Positions 18,748-28,503 of a stretch of DNA of 64,000 nt are shown one piece after another. Each line of letters starts with the position of its first letter. Positions within the stretch are counted from its first letter, which is position 1. Under the pieces are notes generated by a model. That model was not told where the DNA came from. It ran no database searches and was given only the letters and a program-made list of their open reading frames with translations. This DNA is from Candidatus Nitrosoglobus terrae. GTDB lineage: Bacteria > Pseudomonadota > Gammaproteobacteria > Nitrosococcales > Nitrosococcaceae. Location: the NCBI RefSeq assembly GCF_002356115.1, contig NZ_AP014836.1:1481001-1545000 (forward strand), given 5' to 3'. Made by a program: the position numbers and the translations under genes.

Positions 18748-19344
18748 ATGACCTCCTCCTTATCTCTGCCCACCCTAATCCTAGCCTCCAGCTCACCTTA
18801 TCGGGCAGCCCTGCTGAAACAATTGGGTTTATCTTTTAAAACCCACTCCCCTGATCTAGATGAAACGCCCCTACCCCAAGAACCTCCTCAACAGCTGGTT
18901 GCTCGGCTCGCTGAGGCTAAAGCACGAAAAGTAGGGGCTAAACTTCCCAATGCGCTGATTATCGGGGCTGATCAGGTGGCTGTGCTGAATCAAAGTTTAC
19001 TGGGAAAGCCAGGCACTCATGAACGCGCTTTACAGCAATTACGCGCTGCTTCCGGACAGAGGGTGATTTTTTATACTGGCCTTTGTTTATTTAACACGAT
19101 TACCGGCCAAACAAGGACAGCTATTGAATTCTTTCAAGTGGAATTTCGCCAGCTTACAGAAACCCAAATAGAACATTATCTCCAGCGAGAGAAACCCTAT
19201 CAATGCGCAGGAAGTTTTCGCTCTGAAGGATTAGGCATTGCCCTATTCAAACGTCTTCAAGGGGATGATCCCAGTGCCTTAATTGGCCTACCACTCATCC
19301 GTTTAACTACGTTTCTAGAGCAAGAAGGTTATCCAATTTTATAG
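18748..19344 (+). CDS. Maf/YceF-type nucleotide pyrophosphatase
   Basis: A 198-residue cytoplasmic enzyme of the Maf family, which hydrolyses modified or non-canonical nucleoside triphosphates to monophosphates. LILASSSPYRAALLKQLGL is the Maf N-terminal signature; GADQVAVLNQSLLGKPG and AGSFRSEGLGIALF (with Arg and Glu as in the 7-methyl-GTP-specific YceF subgroup) follow. Specificity for m7GTP is inferred from these subgroup residues. Its last six bases overlap the end of the convergent rsmA. Confidence 0.9.
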   Translation: MTSSLSLPTLILASSSPYRAALLKQLGLSFKTHSPDLDETPLPQEPPQQLVARLAEAKARKVGAKLPNALIIGADQVAVLNQSLLGKPGTHERALQQLRAASGQRVIFYTGLCLFNTITGQTRTAIEFFQVEFRQLTETQIEHYLQREKPYQCAGSFRSEGLGIALFKRLQGDDPSALIGLPLIRLTTFLEQEGYPIL

Positions 19345-20145
19345 ATCATTCCTATCTTGTGCTAGCCAATACTGAGTCAACCTAAGGTATTGCTCTAAAC
19401 TAATTATCTCGGGCCGCTGCTGGGGATCAATTCCAAGCGCTTTGATGGCGACTAAATCTATAAGACCTTTAAGGCTATTGGCTAAAGTTTTACGCCGCTG
19501 GGAAAAAGCCTGAGAAACAACCTGACTTAGAGCTTTATGAGGAATATCCGGCGCTAAAGGAGAATGGTGCGGCTTTAAGCGTACTATCATGGAATCTACT
19601 TTCGGGGGAGGAATAAAGGCCCCTGGCTTTACTATAAATAAAGGTTCAACCTCGCAATAAAACTGAGTCATCACACTCAAACGCCCGTAGTTTTTATTTC
19701 CTGGTTTTGCAGCCATCCGCATCACGACCTCCCGCTGCAACATAAAATGCAGATCTTTAATAATCTCAATCTGAGTGAACAAATGAAACAATAACGGAGT
19801 TGAGATATTGTAAGGTAGATTGCCCACTACCCGCAGTAATTGATTCTTACGGGCAATAGTATGGAAATTAAAAGCTAAAGCATCCGTATTATGGAGTCGT
19901 AAATCTCCTTTCGCTGCACAAATACCCATAAGATAAGCGACTAAATCCCTATCTATCTCTATCGCCTCAAGATAACCTAAACGCTTTAGCAACGGAAACG
20001 TCAATGCGCCTTGACCTGGGCCAATCTCCACTATTAAATCCCCAGACTGAGGATTAATAGTACTCATCAGACGCTCAATAATTTGTGAGTCATGAAGAAA
20101 GTGCTGCCCAAAACGCTTACGCGCTTGATGCTCTCTAGCCATCAC
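19339..20145 (-). CDS. rsmA: 16S rRNA (A1518/A1519-N6) dimethyltransferase RsmA/KsgA
   Basis: Dimethylates two adjacent adenines near the 3' end of 16S rRNA during 30S maturation. The 268-residue protein shows KRFGQHFLHDSQIIERL, the SAM loop EIGPGQGALTFPLL, the NLPYNISTPLLF catalytic motif, and the C-terminal PPPKVDSMIV. A GTG at 20145 overlaps the pdxA stop by one base (TAGTG) and an ATG follows immediately at 20142; either could be used, and the ATG fits the family start better. It belongs to the lptD-surA-pdxA-rsmA block. Confidence 0.97.
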   Translation of the reverse strand: MMAREHQARKRFGQHFLHDSQIIERLMSTINPQSGDLIVEIGPGQGALTFPLLKRLGYLEAIEIDRDLVAYLMGICAAKGDLRLHNTDALAFNFHTIARKNQLLRVVGNLPYNISTPLLFHLFTQIEIIKDLHFMLQREVVMRMAAKPGNKNYGRLSVMTQFYCEVEPLFIVKPGAFIPPPKVDSMIVRLKPHHSPLAPDIPHKALSQVVSQAFSQRRKTLANSLKGLIDLVAIKALGIDPQQRPEIISLEQYLRLTQYWLAQDRNDL

Positions 20146-21137
20146 TAGGATTTCTGCTGAAAACTTGCCATCTCTAAAGCCGCATTAATCGCCGCCTGTA
20201 GACTACCCGTATCCACGGAGCCACTGCCAGCAAGCTCTAAAGCCGTACCATGATCCACAGAGGTACGGATAATAGGAAGCCCCAAAGTAATATTGACTGC
20301 TTGGCCAAAGCCTAAATGCTTAAGCACTGGTAATCCCTGATCATGATACATGGCAAGTACCGCATCAGCCTTTTTTAGATACGGAGGAATAAATAGCGTA
20401 TCTGCGGGTAACGGCCCCAAAAGCGCCATACCCTCAACTCGCAAAATCTCTAAAACAGGTTGAATAATTTTAATTTCCTCATCTCCTAGATACCCACCCT
20501 CTCCCGCATGGGGGTTTAGCCCGCAAACTAAAATCTGCGGTCTTGAGATTCCAAACCGTCGCTGCAGATCTCGATGTAATATCCGTAATGTACCTTCTAG
20601 ACTTTGACGAGTAACAGCACTACTTACCTTACTTAGAGGTAAATGAGTCGTTGCCAAGGCGACTCGTAATCCGGGGGCTGCCAACATCATTACCACCTGA
20701 GAGACACCGCATAACTGAGCAAGAAATTCAGTATGACCCGTGAAGGCTATTCCCGCTTGATTAATGATACCTTTATGGAGAGGACCCGTAATTAGGGCCG
20801 CAAACTCTCCACTAATACACCCTGCTACACCTTGCCGTAAACAATCTAAGACATAGGTTACATTATCAGCAGAAAGATGACCTGGTATCACTGGCCTCGT
20901 AGTCTTTAGGGGTAAAACTTTGAGTCTTCCCGGTATTCCAGGCTTTGGTGGTTCCATGGGATCATAGATTTCAGTAATAATACTTAGTCCGCGTTGCTTG
21001 GATCGTTGAATTAAAACCTCTGGATCGGCGATAACAACTAATTCATAATGCCGTTGCTGGCCAGCAAGCTGAACTACAATATCAGGGCCAATTCCAGCAG
21101 GTTCACCCGGGGTTAGAGCTAATCGTAGGTAAGTCAT
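20145..21137 (-). CDS. pdxA: 4-hydroxythreonine-4-phosphate dehydrogenase PdxA
   Basis: NAD-dependent oxidation of 4-phosphohydroxy-L-threonine in pyridoxal 5'-phosphate synthesis. The 330-residue protein shows ALTPGEPAGIGPDI at the N-terminus, TGPLHKGIINQAGIAFTGHTEFLA with the metal-binding histidine, LNPHAGEGGYLGDEE, and AMYHDQGLPVLKHLGF near the C-terminus. It sits between surA and rsmA as in E. coli, nine bases from surA and overlapping the rsmA GTG by one base; translational coupling is likely. Confidence 0.97.
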   Translation of the reverse strand: MTYLRLALTPGEPAGIGPDIVVQLAGQQRHYELVVIADPEVLIQRSKQRGLSIITEIYDPMEPPKPGIPGRLKVLPLKTTRPVIPGHLSADNVTYVLDCLRQGVAGCISGEFAALITGPLHKGIINQAGIAFTGHTEFLAQLCGVSQVVMMLAAPGLRVALATTHLPLSKVSSAVTRQSLEGTLRILHRDLQRRFGISRPQILVCGLNPHAGEGGYLGDEEIKIIQPVLEILRVEGMALLGPLPADTLFIPPYLKKADAVLAMYHDQGLPVLKHLGFGQAVNITLGLPIIRTSVDHGTALELAGSGSVDTGSLQAAINAALEMASFQQKS

Positions 21138-21146
21138 TGAAAATCA

Positions 21147-22433
21147 TCAGCCCTCTGGCATCTCCAACCGATATTCTACATAAGCTTCATCACGCAACTG
21201 GCGGAGCCAATTTTCCAGATCTTCTTCAATTTTACGCTGACGAATCGCCATTTGAGCTTTACTTCGATTATATTCTTCTGTCATATTTTGTTTTCGCCGA
21301 TCTACAACTTGGACGATATGCCATCCAAATTGAGTCCTAAAAGGCTTGCTGATCTCACCGGGATTAAGGGAAAGCATGACCTCTTCAAAGAAAGGCACCA
21401 TCTGCCCTGGACTCACCCAGCCTAAATCTCCTCCTTTTATAGCGCTTGCTTTATCATCAGAGTGAGCTTTTGCTAGCTTCTCAAAACTCTCCCCCTGTAA
21501 AGCCCGTTGGCGTAGCTGATTAAGCCGAATCTGAATATCCTCATCCCCGGTGAGTTCATCAGCGCGAATAAGAATGTGCCGAGCATGAGTCTGAGTAATA
21601 ATCTGCTCCTCTTCTCCGCGTCGATCTATCAATTTAACAATATGAAAACCGCTAGGGCTGCGAATTAATGAACTAATTCCCCCTATTTGGAGATCAGGTA
21701 CTACATTGACAAATAAAGTAGGAATCTGACCCATTTTACGCCAACCTAAATCTCCTCCCTCTAGAGCTTGCTGGCCATCAGAATAAGCAATGGCGGCCCT
21801 TTGAAAATCTCCTTCTTGCTGTAATTGCCGTAATATTTTCTCAGCTTTAACCTTAGCTGCTTGAATATCTTCTGACGAAGCCGCCTCAGGAACTGCTATT
21901 AAAATATGAGCCAGATAATACTCTACATCTGGATTACCTTGTTTTTTTTGGGTAGCTAAAAAATTATCAATTTCAGCTTCACTGATAGTGATATGATCAT
22001 CAATCTCGCGTTTATGGAGCTGAGAGATCACAATCTCTTTGCGTATATTTTCGCGTACATCCGCATAGGAAAAACCATCTTTCTCTAAGACATCACGAAA
22101 TTGACTCAGCGTCAGCTTATTTTTCTCAGCAATACTTTGTAAAGCTTGATTAAGGGTATCATCCCCCACTCGAATCCCAATACGATCTGCTAGCTGTAGC
22201 TGCAAGGACTGTATAATAAGCCGATCTAATACCTGTTTCTCCAGCACATGGCTCGGCGGTAGAGGCGCACCTCTAGATTCTAATTGAGCTTCTACTGTAC
22301 GGATCATCTGATCCAATTCGCTTTCCAATACTATCTCATCATTTGCTACCGCGACAATACGATCAAGGTGAGGTGTTGCAAAACTATGTGTAAACCCAAA
22401 TAAGGTAAAAATACCTATTAATAATTTTTGCAT
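21147..22433 (-). CDS. surA: Periplasmic chaperone/peptidyl-prolyl isomerase SurA
   Basis: Escorts unfolded outer-membrane proteins across the periplasm. The 428-residue precursor starts with a signal peptide (LLIGIFTLFGFTHSFA) and has the SurA N-domain (DRIVAVANDEIVLESELDQM) followed by two parvulin domains: YYLAHILIAVPEA through LGWRKMGQIP, and THARHILIRADEL through GDLGWVSPGQMVPFFEEVM. The C-terminal helix is present. It is cotranscribed with lptD (57 bases upstream), whose product is one of its major clients. Confidence 0.96.
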   Translation of the reverse strand: MQKLLIGIFTLFGFTHSFATPHLDRIVAVANDEIVLESELDQMIRTVEAQLESRGAPLPPSHVLEKQVLDRLIIQSLQLQLADRIGIRVGDDTLNQALQSIAEKNKLTLSQFRDVLEKDGFSYADVRENIRKEIVISQLHKREIDDHITISEAEIDNFLATQKKQGNPDVEYYLAHILIAVPEAASSEDIQAAKVKAEKILRQLQQEGDFQRAAIAYSDGQQALEGGDLGWRKMGQIPTLFVNVVPDLQIGGISSLIRSPSGFHIVKLIDRRGEEEQIITQTHARHILIRADELTGDEDIQIRLNQLRQRALQGESFEKLAKAHSDDKASAIKGGDLGWVSPGQMVPFFEEVMLSLNPGEISKPFRTQFGWHIVQVVDRRKQNMTEEYNRSKAQMAIRQRKIEEDLENWLRQLRDEAYVEYRLEMPEG

Positions 22434-22490
22434 AGCATCCTACTTAAATAACAAAAATAAGTGCTATCTTGACCCAAGATATTGTTATAA

Positions 22491-24791
22491 CTACTGATAA
22501 ACTGGCGGCCCATAGCCAGGGACACTTCTCCTAAGTATCGTGTCTACCTTCTGTCCTATATTACCCAACCCCTTAAGCTCCAGCTGTACAAGAATTGAAG
22601 TATTCCTTTGCCCTTCAATATTAGTAATATAGCTACGACCCACGACTCGTATTGCCCAGCAGCAGCTGTCGTATTCTAATCCTCCCAGCATCTCAAGTAG
22701 TCGATGATTTCGAATATCTTCATACCAACGGCCTACCACATTCCAATGATTGGCAATCGGATAACGGCCAGAAACATCAATCTGCTGCAATACAGATCGA
22801 CGATAACGATAATTGATGTTCATTAACGCACCATTTTCGCCTCGATAGCGCACCCCAGCTGAGCTTAGATCAGTTTGATCGTGGCTTGGATTAAAACGAT
22901 ATTCCCCCAGCAACGACCACTCCTTGGTTAGCTGAGCCGCCATTTCCGAGACAATCACAGAGCCGGTGACACTATCATCAAGTACATCCGGTAAAGTAAT
23001 CCTACGTTTATGAAAAAAATCGATCGCACCCACAGAGGCTCGAAACCGCTCAGTCCCCGTAGCCGATTCAAGTAATCGGCTCGTTAAAGCCAAGGTTACT
23101 TGGTTAGCATCATTCATACGATCCGCCCCAGTAAAACTATTGGGTTGAAAGAGACTAGCGAAATAATTATCTAAAGGGGCCGTATCAAACACCGGAAAAT
23201 TTTTCTGATCTTGATAAGGAACATAAAGATAATAAGCCCGTGGCTCCAGAGTCTGACGAAACCCTCCGCCTCCCAAGGATAATTGCCGCTCAAAGGTAGC
23301 GCCAGTATCGATATTAAAAATAGGTAAAGTACGACTTAAAAAAGTAGAAGTTGGAGTCACTGCATCGGAAGTATTCGTTAAAAAATACTGAGTATCTCGC
23401 ACCCCAATGCTCGGCGTAAAATAGGTACCCCCAGTTCGTAGCGGCAAACTCACTGTAGGCCACAAGTCTACACGGGTTCCCCCCACTGCATTAATTTTCT
23501 GAAAATTTACCGCCTCCCCATGAACGCGAACATCTAATCCTAAAAATCGATCTGGAAAAAACCCGTCCACTAAAAACTGAGGTAACCGCCGGTAGGGGAG
23601 AAAAGCATCTGGGATAGTGGGATCAATCGATTGAAATTCCTGAGCACGCCCTATAGCATTCCAGCCATTACCTTGATAACTAATATCAGCCTCACTACTC
23701 AAAGCGACGGTACTGGCCATACTCAGGCTATTACTGAAGTCTTCAAAATACCTATTATCAGAAACCTGATTAATATCAACATTAGTAAACCAGCGCGGCC
23801 AGGGACTACCCGTATGCTGCCAAGAAAAAGCCCCTCGAGTTTTATGGGCCTTTTCATCCATAGGCAGAAAAGTTCCCCGCACCTGACCCTGGTTAGAGCG
23901 GTTAAGATAGCGAAATTGCCCGCCAAGCATAAAACCGCGCTCAGAGAAATAACGAGGCGTAATCGTGGCATCCCGATTAGGGGCAATATTCCAGTAATAA
24001 GGAATACCAATACTCGCACCTGAGTTGGTAGATCTTCCTCCTGAAGGGGCTAAAAATCCAGATTTACGCCGATCATCAATAGGAAACCGGATAAAAGGAA
24101 GATAGAGCACAGGAATATTCCCCAACCTAAGACGAGCATTACGCGCGAAACCTACTCCAGTCTCATGATTCAGGTCTACTTTCCCCGCCTCTAGTCGCCA
24201 AGCATTATCTCCAACATTACAGGTGGTAAAAGTCGCCTCTTTAAGCTCAGTTTTAGTTGATCCTTGCCGTTTTACCCCATCCGCCTTTCCCCGGGCATGG
24301 TAATCTCGTAAAAAATAGCGAGCGTTCTCAGCCTCACCCACATCCGTATCTAAATTTACTTTAGTAGAATCGCTGGTAATATCTAGCATAGCATCTTGGT
24401 AATGGGCATCCCCCAAAGCCCTTATCGTCTTATTTTGCTTATCATAAAATGCCTTATCAGCATCTAACCATTGCCCTCTACGTCTAAGCTTAACATCGCC
24501 AATAAAAGTTGAGATTCCCTCTTTCTCAGCCTCAGCTTGATAGGCGGTCACATCTATTGGGCCTGAAGGTGTTGGATCCAGTATCTCATCAGATTCAGCC
24601 TTGATAAATGTCCCTCCGCATGATTCCCAGTTAGGCGGCGTTTGCGCCGCCCAAGTTAATGGAGTTAACCCCAAGAGGGAAATCGCTGCCACTACTAGAA
24701 GAATATTTTTTCTTTGTTCCACGCAGTATAAACACCACATCAATGGCAGGTAAAAAAGTACAGAATCTACTAATCTTTTAATCCTGTCCAA
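22491..24791 (-). CDS. lptD: LPS-assembly outer membrane protein LptD
   Basis: Beta-barrel that inserts lipopolysaccharide into the outer leaflet together with LptE. The 766-residue reading frame has an N-terminal hydrophobic segment (LLVVAAISLLGLTPLTWA), an OstA-like periplasmic jellyroll (TAYQAEAEKEGISTFIGDVKL, then TTCNVGDNAWRLEAGKV) and a barrel with FIRFPIDDRRKSGFLAPSGG. Cysteines occur in ESCGGT, TTCNV and the C-terminal YDSCCWAI, consistent with the intramolecular disulfides of LptD. The true start may be the internal Met18, since the first 17 residues precede a second hydrophobic signal core. Confidence 0.95.
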   Translation of the reverse strand: MDRIKRLVDSVLFYLPLMWCLYCVEQRKNILLVVAAISLLGLTPLTWAAQTPPNWESCGGTFIKAESDEILDPTPSGPIDVTAYQAEAEKEGISTFIGDVKLRRRGQWLDADKAFYDKQNKTIRALGDAHYQDAMLDITSDSTKVNLDTDVGEAENARYFLRDYHARGKADGVKRQGSTKTELKEATFTTCNVGDNAWRLEAGKVDLNHETGVGFARNARLRLGNIPVLYLPFIRFPIDDRRKSGFLAPSGGRSTNSGASIGIPYYWNIAPNRDATITPRYFSERGFMLGGQFRYLNRSNQGQVRGTFLPMDEKAHKTRGAFSWQHTGSPWPRWFTNVDINQVSDNRYFEDFSNSLSMASTVALSSEADISYQGNGWNAIGRAQEFQSIDPTIPDAFLPYRRLPQFLVDGFFPDRFLGLDVRVHGEAVNFQKINAVGGTRVDLWPTVSLPLRTGGTYFTPSIGVRDTQYFLTNTSDAVTPTSTFLSRTLPIFNIDTGATFERQLSLGGGGFRQTLEPRAYYLYVPYQDQKNFPVFDTAPLDNYFASLFQPNSFTGADRMNDANQVTLALTSRLLESATGTERFRASVGAIDFFHKRRITLPDVLDDSVTGSVIVSEMAAQLTKEWSLLGEYRFNPSHDQTDLSSAGVRYRGENGALMNINYRYRRSVLQQIDVSGRYPIANHWNVVGRWYEDIRNHRLLEMLGGLEYDSCCWAIRVVGRSYITNIEGQRNTSILVQLELKGLGNIGQKVDTILRRSVPGYGPPVYQ

Positions 24792-24850
24792 TAGAAAAAT
24801 AGAATTACGCTTGATATATTATTGCTGCTCCCGTAAAATGGTTCCTTTAC

Positions 24851-24926
<76 letters not shown>

Positions 24927-24985
24927 GACATTGTCATGTATACTTAGCTATCGCTATCCCTAAAGCGGTAAATATAAAGACAATT

Positions 24986-25062
24986 GTCCCCATCGTCTAG
25001 ACGGCCTAGGACATCGCCCTTTCACGGCGGTAACAGGGGTTCGAATCCCCTTGGGGACGCCA
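24986..25062 (+). tRNA. tRNA-Glu (anticodon TTC)
   Basis: A 77-base cloverleaf: GTCCCCA pairs with TGGGGAC, anticodon stem CGCCC/GGCGG around loop TTTCACG, T loop TTCGAAT, discriminator G and encoded CCA. It is the second tRNA after tRNA-Ala, and its 3' end faces the restriction-modification gene 71 bases away. Confidence 0.97.
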
Positions 25063-25133
25063 ATTTATATAGGCTTTATCTTCTTCAAGTTGGGTGGTAA
25101 TTACAGGCCATTTATTTTTCTACTAAAATCACG

Positions 25134-27545
25134 TTAATCCCTTAAAAAGCCTAGCTTAAAGACTTGAGGGCTTAATTTCTCGGTAAGTATCTGGTAGGCA
25201 TTTTCAAATACGCTGAAATCTATAGGTAGATCATCGCCAGATTGATTTCGCCGTTTAAGCGCGTTACGAATTTGATACCAGCCTACATCGGGGCGATTAA
25301 GCTTTAGTTCGTCCCTAACAATACGTGGGGCTGTTTTTGTGAAATAGGCACGCCATAAATCACGACCCGCATCCAAAACGGCTGCTGCCTCTAGGGATAG
25401 AAGTTTTTCTTTCAGGTATTCAACCATGAAATTGGATTCAAAACGGTTTTGTGCGCCTACTTCGTTTTCCGTATAAGGGATGAAATGATTAACGATAGAC
25501 CAAGTACGGCCATTCCACTCTAGCCCATCCGCACTAGCTGTTAAATTACTGCCATTAAACAGCATCCATAGTAAACAATCATTTTTAAATTCGTCTGTTA
25601 ACAGCTCGGAAGGTTGCAAAAATTGATCTCGATCATTGATCCACGTGGGTTTAATTAAGCGGCGCACGGAAAAGACAATAGCCGATTGCCAAAGATTATC
25701 TTTTGTTACAAAGAAGCCACCCGCGCTACAATATCCAGAAGATAAGAGCGCAGTTTGTGTTCCTGCGTTTTGTAAATCCGACCCTTTACAAATCATGCTA
25801 CCAATAGCATTGTCAGCCCATTTCGTGCCACGCACATCTTTAGTGCTAATTGTTGGGGAAAGTGCGTTTTTCAAAGGAAGCACACCAATATTGTTTGATC
25901 GGGGGCGCTTTATCCAATTACCTAGTAGAGCAGAATTTAAACCATTGAAAAATGTTTTTTCTCCAATAGGATTAGCTTTTTTATCTAAAATTTCCGCTCG
26001 TATCTGGGTGATAGGGGTTTTTCTACCGTTTATGTCGGTTTTCCAAATTAAAAAGCCAATAGGAAAGTCTCCCTTCAATCCATCAAAAGCTTTACTATGA
26101 ACAATAAATCCACCCAAATATTTAGCATTCCACGCGTCACGAAATTTTTCAAAATTTGGCGCATTTACATATTTTAATTTACTAAACATTGCTAGCGTGG
26201 CTGTGGGGATTTCTTTTTTTATTCTATACATAAACTGTAGAAAGACTTCCCGCGAAGCGTAGCCATAATCCTCCATAGTGCGCCCCACTGCGGTCTTTGA
26301 AACCCCTTTTTTGCTTTCAGCGTTTTTTCCACCGGATACCGTTAAATTGTCGTTATTAGCAGCCTCTGCATAAGGTGGGTTAATCAAAACAAGCATTTTC
26401 TTCCCCTCGGAAATAGCCTTTCTTAACCCTTCGGGTATTTTGTTGGTCACAGAATAGTTGATTTCCCCATCTTCCGTGACATCATCATTAAGATAGTCGT
26501 ACTGAAAGCGCGTAGCCGCTACGCAGGTTTTGGTTGCATACATTACATCCACATCCGCCTGATCCAGCGTGGACATATAAATATTGCGATGGTTAGAGTG
26601 TTTGACTTCCAAATTGCCAACACCGCAGCACATATCCCAGATAATATATTCACGCTGCCAGTTTTTACCCAGCGTTTCCGTCAACTTATCATAGGCTTTA
26701 TCTACCACATGAAGGGGGGTGTAATAAGCGCCCTTGAAAGAACGTTCATCATAAGGAATTAAACTATCCCGACGCTCTAATAGATAGTTACGATATTCTT
26801 CATCTGGCGGACGGTGATAGATCGCCCAAAACCGACGATAACCTTCTTTATTCCCCAGTTCATATAATTTTCCATCCAGCATAAACACGGGTGAATTATT
26901 TTTATGCAAAAGCTGTGCGGGTAAATTGTCATGGGTGGAAACAAAGCCATCGCTCATGATGTCTGCAAAAAATAAAAGAGCGTATTTGTTTTCTGCAATC
27001 TCGCCTATTTCACGGCCAATCATTTCCACCCATCTATCAAACACCTGTTTCAGATTGTCGGGCGTAATTTGTGTGCGGATAATATCGCCGGATTTAATAG
27101 CCTCTTTAACAGTCTGTATAAACTCCTTTTCGTGCGTGGAAATTTTAAAAGAAACAAGATAGGTGCCGATAAACGCGGATACCTGCTCCAGCGCTTCTTT
27201 AGGGAATTGGCTAGCAGATTTTCCCCATTTAATTGTTTTCTTTTTTAGAAATGGTAAAACATCTGCCGTTTTCATGATGGCAGCTTTTTCGGTGTCAATA
27301 ACCGCTAGAAGCGAGGGGACGATTTCGCCCTTATTTAACGCAGCCTGCACATAGTGTAATAATTGCGTGAACATGGCATAGGTTGACACTGTGCCTTTAT
27401 CTTTGGCCTCAAACCAGATTTCATCGGTTACAATGTCGATCAGCCCTTTTCTATAGCCTTTTAGCCCCAACGCCTTGATATAAATATCCTTTACATCTTC
27501 TTCGCTTTTCGCGGTTTTTAATACTTCATACAGATTAAACGCCAT
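25134..27545 (-). CDS. Single-chain restriction-modification enzyme (type IIG-like)
   Basis: An 803-residue protein that appears to join a nuclease and a DNA adenine methyltransferase. The N-terminus GLIDIVTDEIWFEAKDK (Asp37/Asp41 with Glu46-x-Lys48) looks like a PD-(D/E)xK core. The methyltransferase part has KGAYYTPLHVVDKAY near residue 271, SAM motif I WDMCCGVGNLE at 303-313 and catalytic motif IV NPPY at 389-392, an N6-adenine pattern. The last 250 residues would hold target recognition. No separate specificity subunit or endonuclease adjoins it. It sits alone between tRNA-Glu and trmB, which suggests acquisition by transfer. The recognition site cannot be told. Confidence 0.8.
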   Translation of the reverse strand: MAFNLYEVLKTAKSEEDVKDIYIKALGLKGYRKGLIDIVTDEIWFEAKDKGTVSTYAMFTQLLHYVQAALNKGEIVPSLLAVIDTEKAAIMKTADVLPFLKKKTIKWGKSASQFPKEALEQVSAFIGTYLVSFKISTHEKEFIQTVKEAIKSGDIIRTQITPDNLKQVFDRWVEMIGREIGEIAENKYALLFFADIMSDGFVSTHDNLPAQLLHKNNSPVFMLDGKLYELGNKEGYRRFWAIYHRPPDEEYRNYLLERRDSLIPYDERSFKGAYYTPLHVVDKAYDKLTETLGKNWQREYIIWDMCCGVGNLEVKHSNHRNIYMSTLDQADVDVMYATKTCVAATRFQYDYLNDDVTEDGEINYSVTNKIPEGLRKAISEGKKMLVLINPPYAEAANNDNLTVSGGKNAESKKGVSKTAVGRTMEDYGYASREVFLQFMYRIKKEIPTATLAMFSKLKYVNAPNFEKFRDAWNAKYLGGFIVHSKAFDGLKGDFPIGFLIWKTDINGRKTPITQIRAEILDKKANPIGEKTFFNGLNSALLGNWIKRPRSNNIGVLPLKNALSPTISTKDVRGTKWADNAIGSMICKGSDLQNAGTQTALLSSGYCSAGGFFVTKDNLWQSAIVFSVRRLIKPTWINDRDQFLQPSELLTDEFKNDCLLWMLFNGSNLTASADGLEWNGRTWSIVNHFIPYTENEVGAQNRFESNFMVEYLKEKLLSLEAAAVLDAGRDLWRAYFTKTAPRIVRDELKLNRPDVGWYQIRNALKRRNQSGDDLPIDFSVFENAYQILTEKLSPQVFKLGFLRD

Positions 27546-27720
27546 TATTATTGCCTTTTGTTTTTAATAAATTCGCTTTTTCCGGAATTCGCTGCTGCTA
27601 AAACCTGACTTTCGCGCCCAATTCCCATAAAATATCGGCCTAAATGCCGGCTAAAAGTATAAATATAAGTAAGCTATATCATTCAATGTATCTAAGTAAT
27701 ACTGATTTGCCTTTAATGCC

Positions 27721-28419
27721 ATGTTAAGTTTATTAAAACCCAATCAAATTCACCTAATACCCAGTTTCGTACGCCGAGAAGGTCGAATCACGCCCGCTCA
27801 AAAAAAAGCCCTTGAACAATTATGGCCTATCTATGGATTGTCGCTAGGCGCAGGCTATTTAGATTTAACAGCTATTTTTTCGCGACAAATACCCCTTATT
27901 TTAGAAATTGGCTTTGGCAATGGGGAATCCATAGCTCAACAAGCCTACACGACTCCAGAAGTAAATTTTCTTGGAATTGAAGTCTATCGCCCTGGGGTAG
28001 GTCAATTATTAGCGCAGCTTAAAGCAAAAGAATTAAAAAATGTTCGCTTGATCAATGAAGATGCTTTAAAAGTACTTCAGTACCATCTCCCAGATCAATC
28101 TTTAGACGGGGCTCAGATTTTCTTTCCTGATCCGTGGCCTAAAAAACGTCATCATAAACGACGGCTGATTCAATTACCTTTTATTGATTTACTCTGGCAT
28201 AAAATCAAACCCAATGGATGGATTCATTTGGCTACAGATTGGCAAGATTATGCTATCCAGATGATGGAGGCACTCAGCCAATACAAGGGCTTTTATAATA
28301 TCGCGGGCCAAGGACAATTTATCCAAAATCTTGGCCAACGGCCCATCACTAAATTTGAACACCGTGGACAAAGATTAGGAAACCTAGTTTGGGATCTTAA
28401 ATTTAAGCGAATTGATTAA
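27721..28419 (+). CDS. trmB: tRNA (guanine-N7-)-methyltransferase TrmB
   Basis: Methylates G46 of tRNAs using S-adenosylmethionine. The 232-residue protein shows IPLILEIGFGNGESI (motif I), FLGIEVYRPGVGQLLAQL, the catalytic IFFPDPWPKKRHHKRRLIQ, and the C-terminal TKFEHRGQRLGNLVWDL. Length is normal. It converges with folC across an 84-base gap and is separated from the restriction-modification gene by a 175-base divergent spacer. Confidence 0.96.
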   Translation: MLSLLKPNQIHLIPSFVRREGRITPAQKKALEQLWPIYGLSLGAGYLDLTAIFSRQIPLILEIGFGNGESIAQQAYTTPEVNFLGIEVYRPGVGQLLAQLKAKELKNVRLINEDALKVLQYHLPDQSLDGAQIFFPDPWPKKRHHKRRLIQLPFIDLLWHKIKPNGWIHLATDWQDYAIQMMEALSQYKGFYNIAGQGQFIQNLGQRPITKFEHRGQRLGNLVWDLKFKRID

Positions 28420-28503
28420 CTCAATATATATACATATATACCGCTTAAATTCATCTAAAGAATTGAGAAAAATCAATTAGGATAAGGGAAGAAAAACGAG
28501 TAA

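Noticed and set aside
25040..27720. Integration of the restriction-modification gene at tRNA-Glu with a duplicated att site
   Set aside because: I looked for a repeat of the tRNA 3' end beyond 27545 and found no convincing copy.
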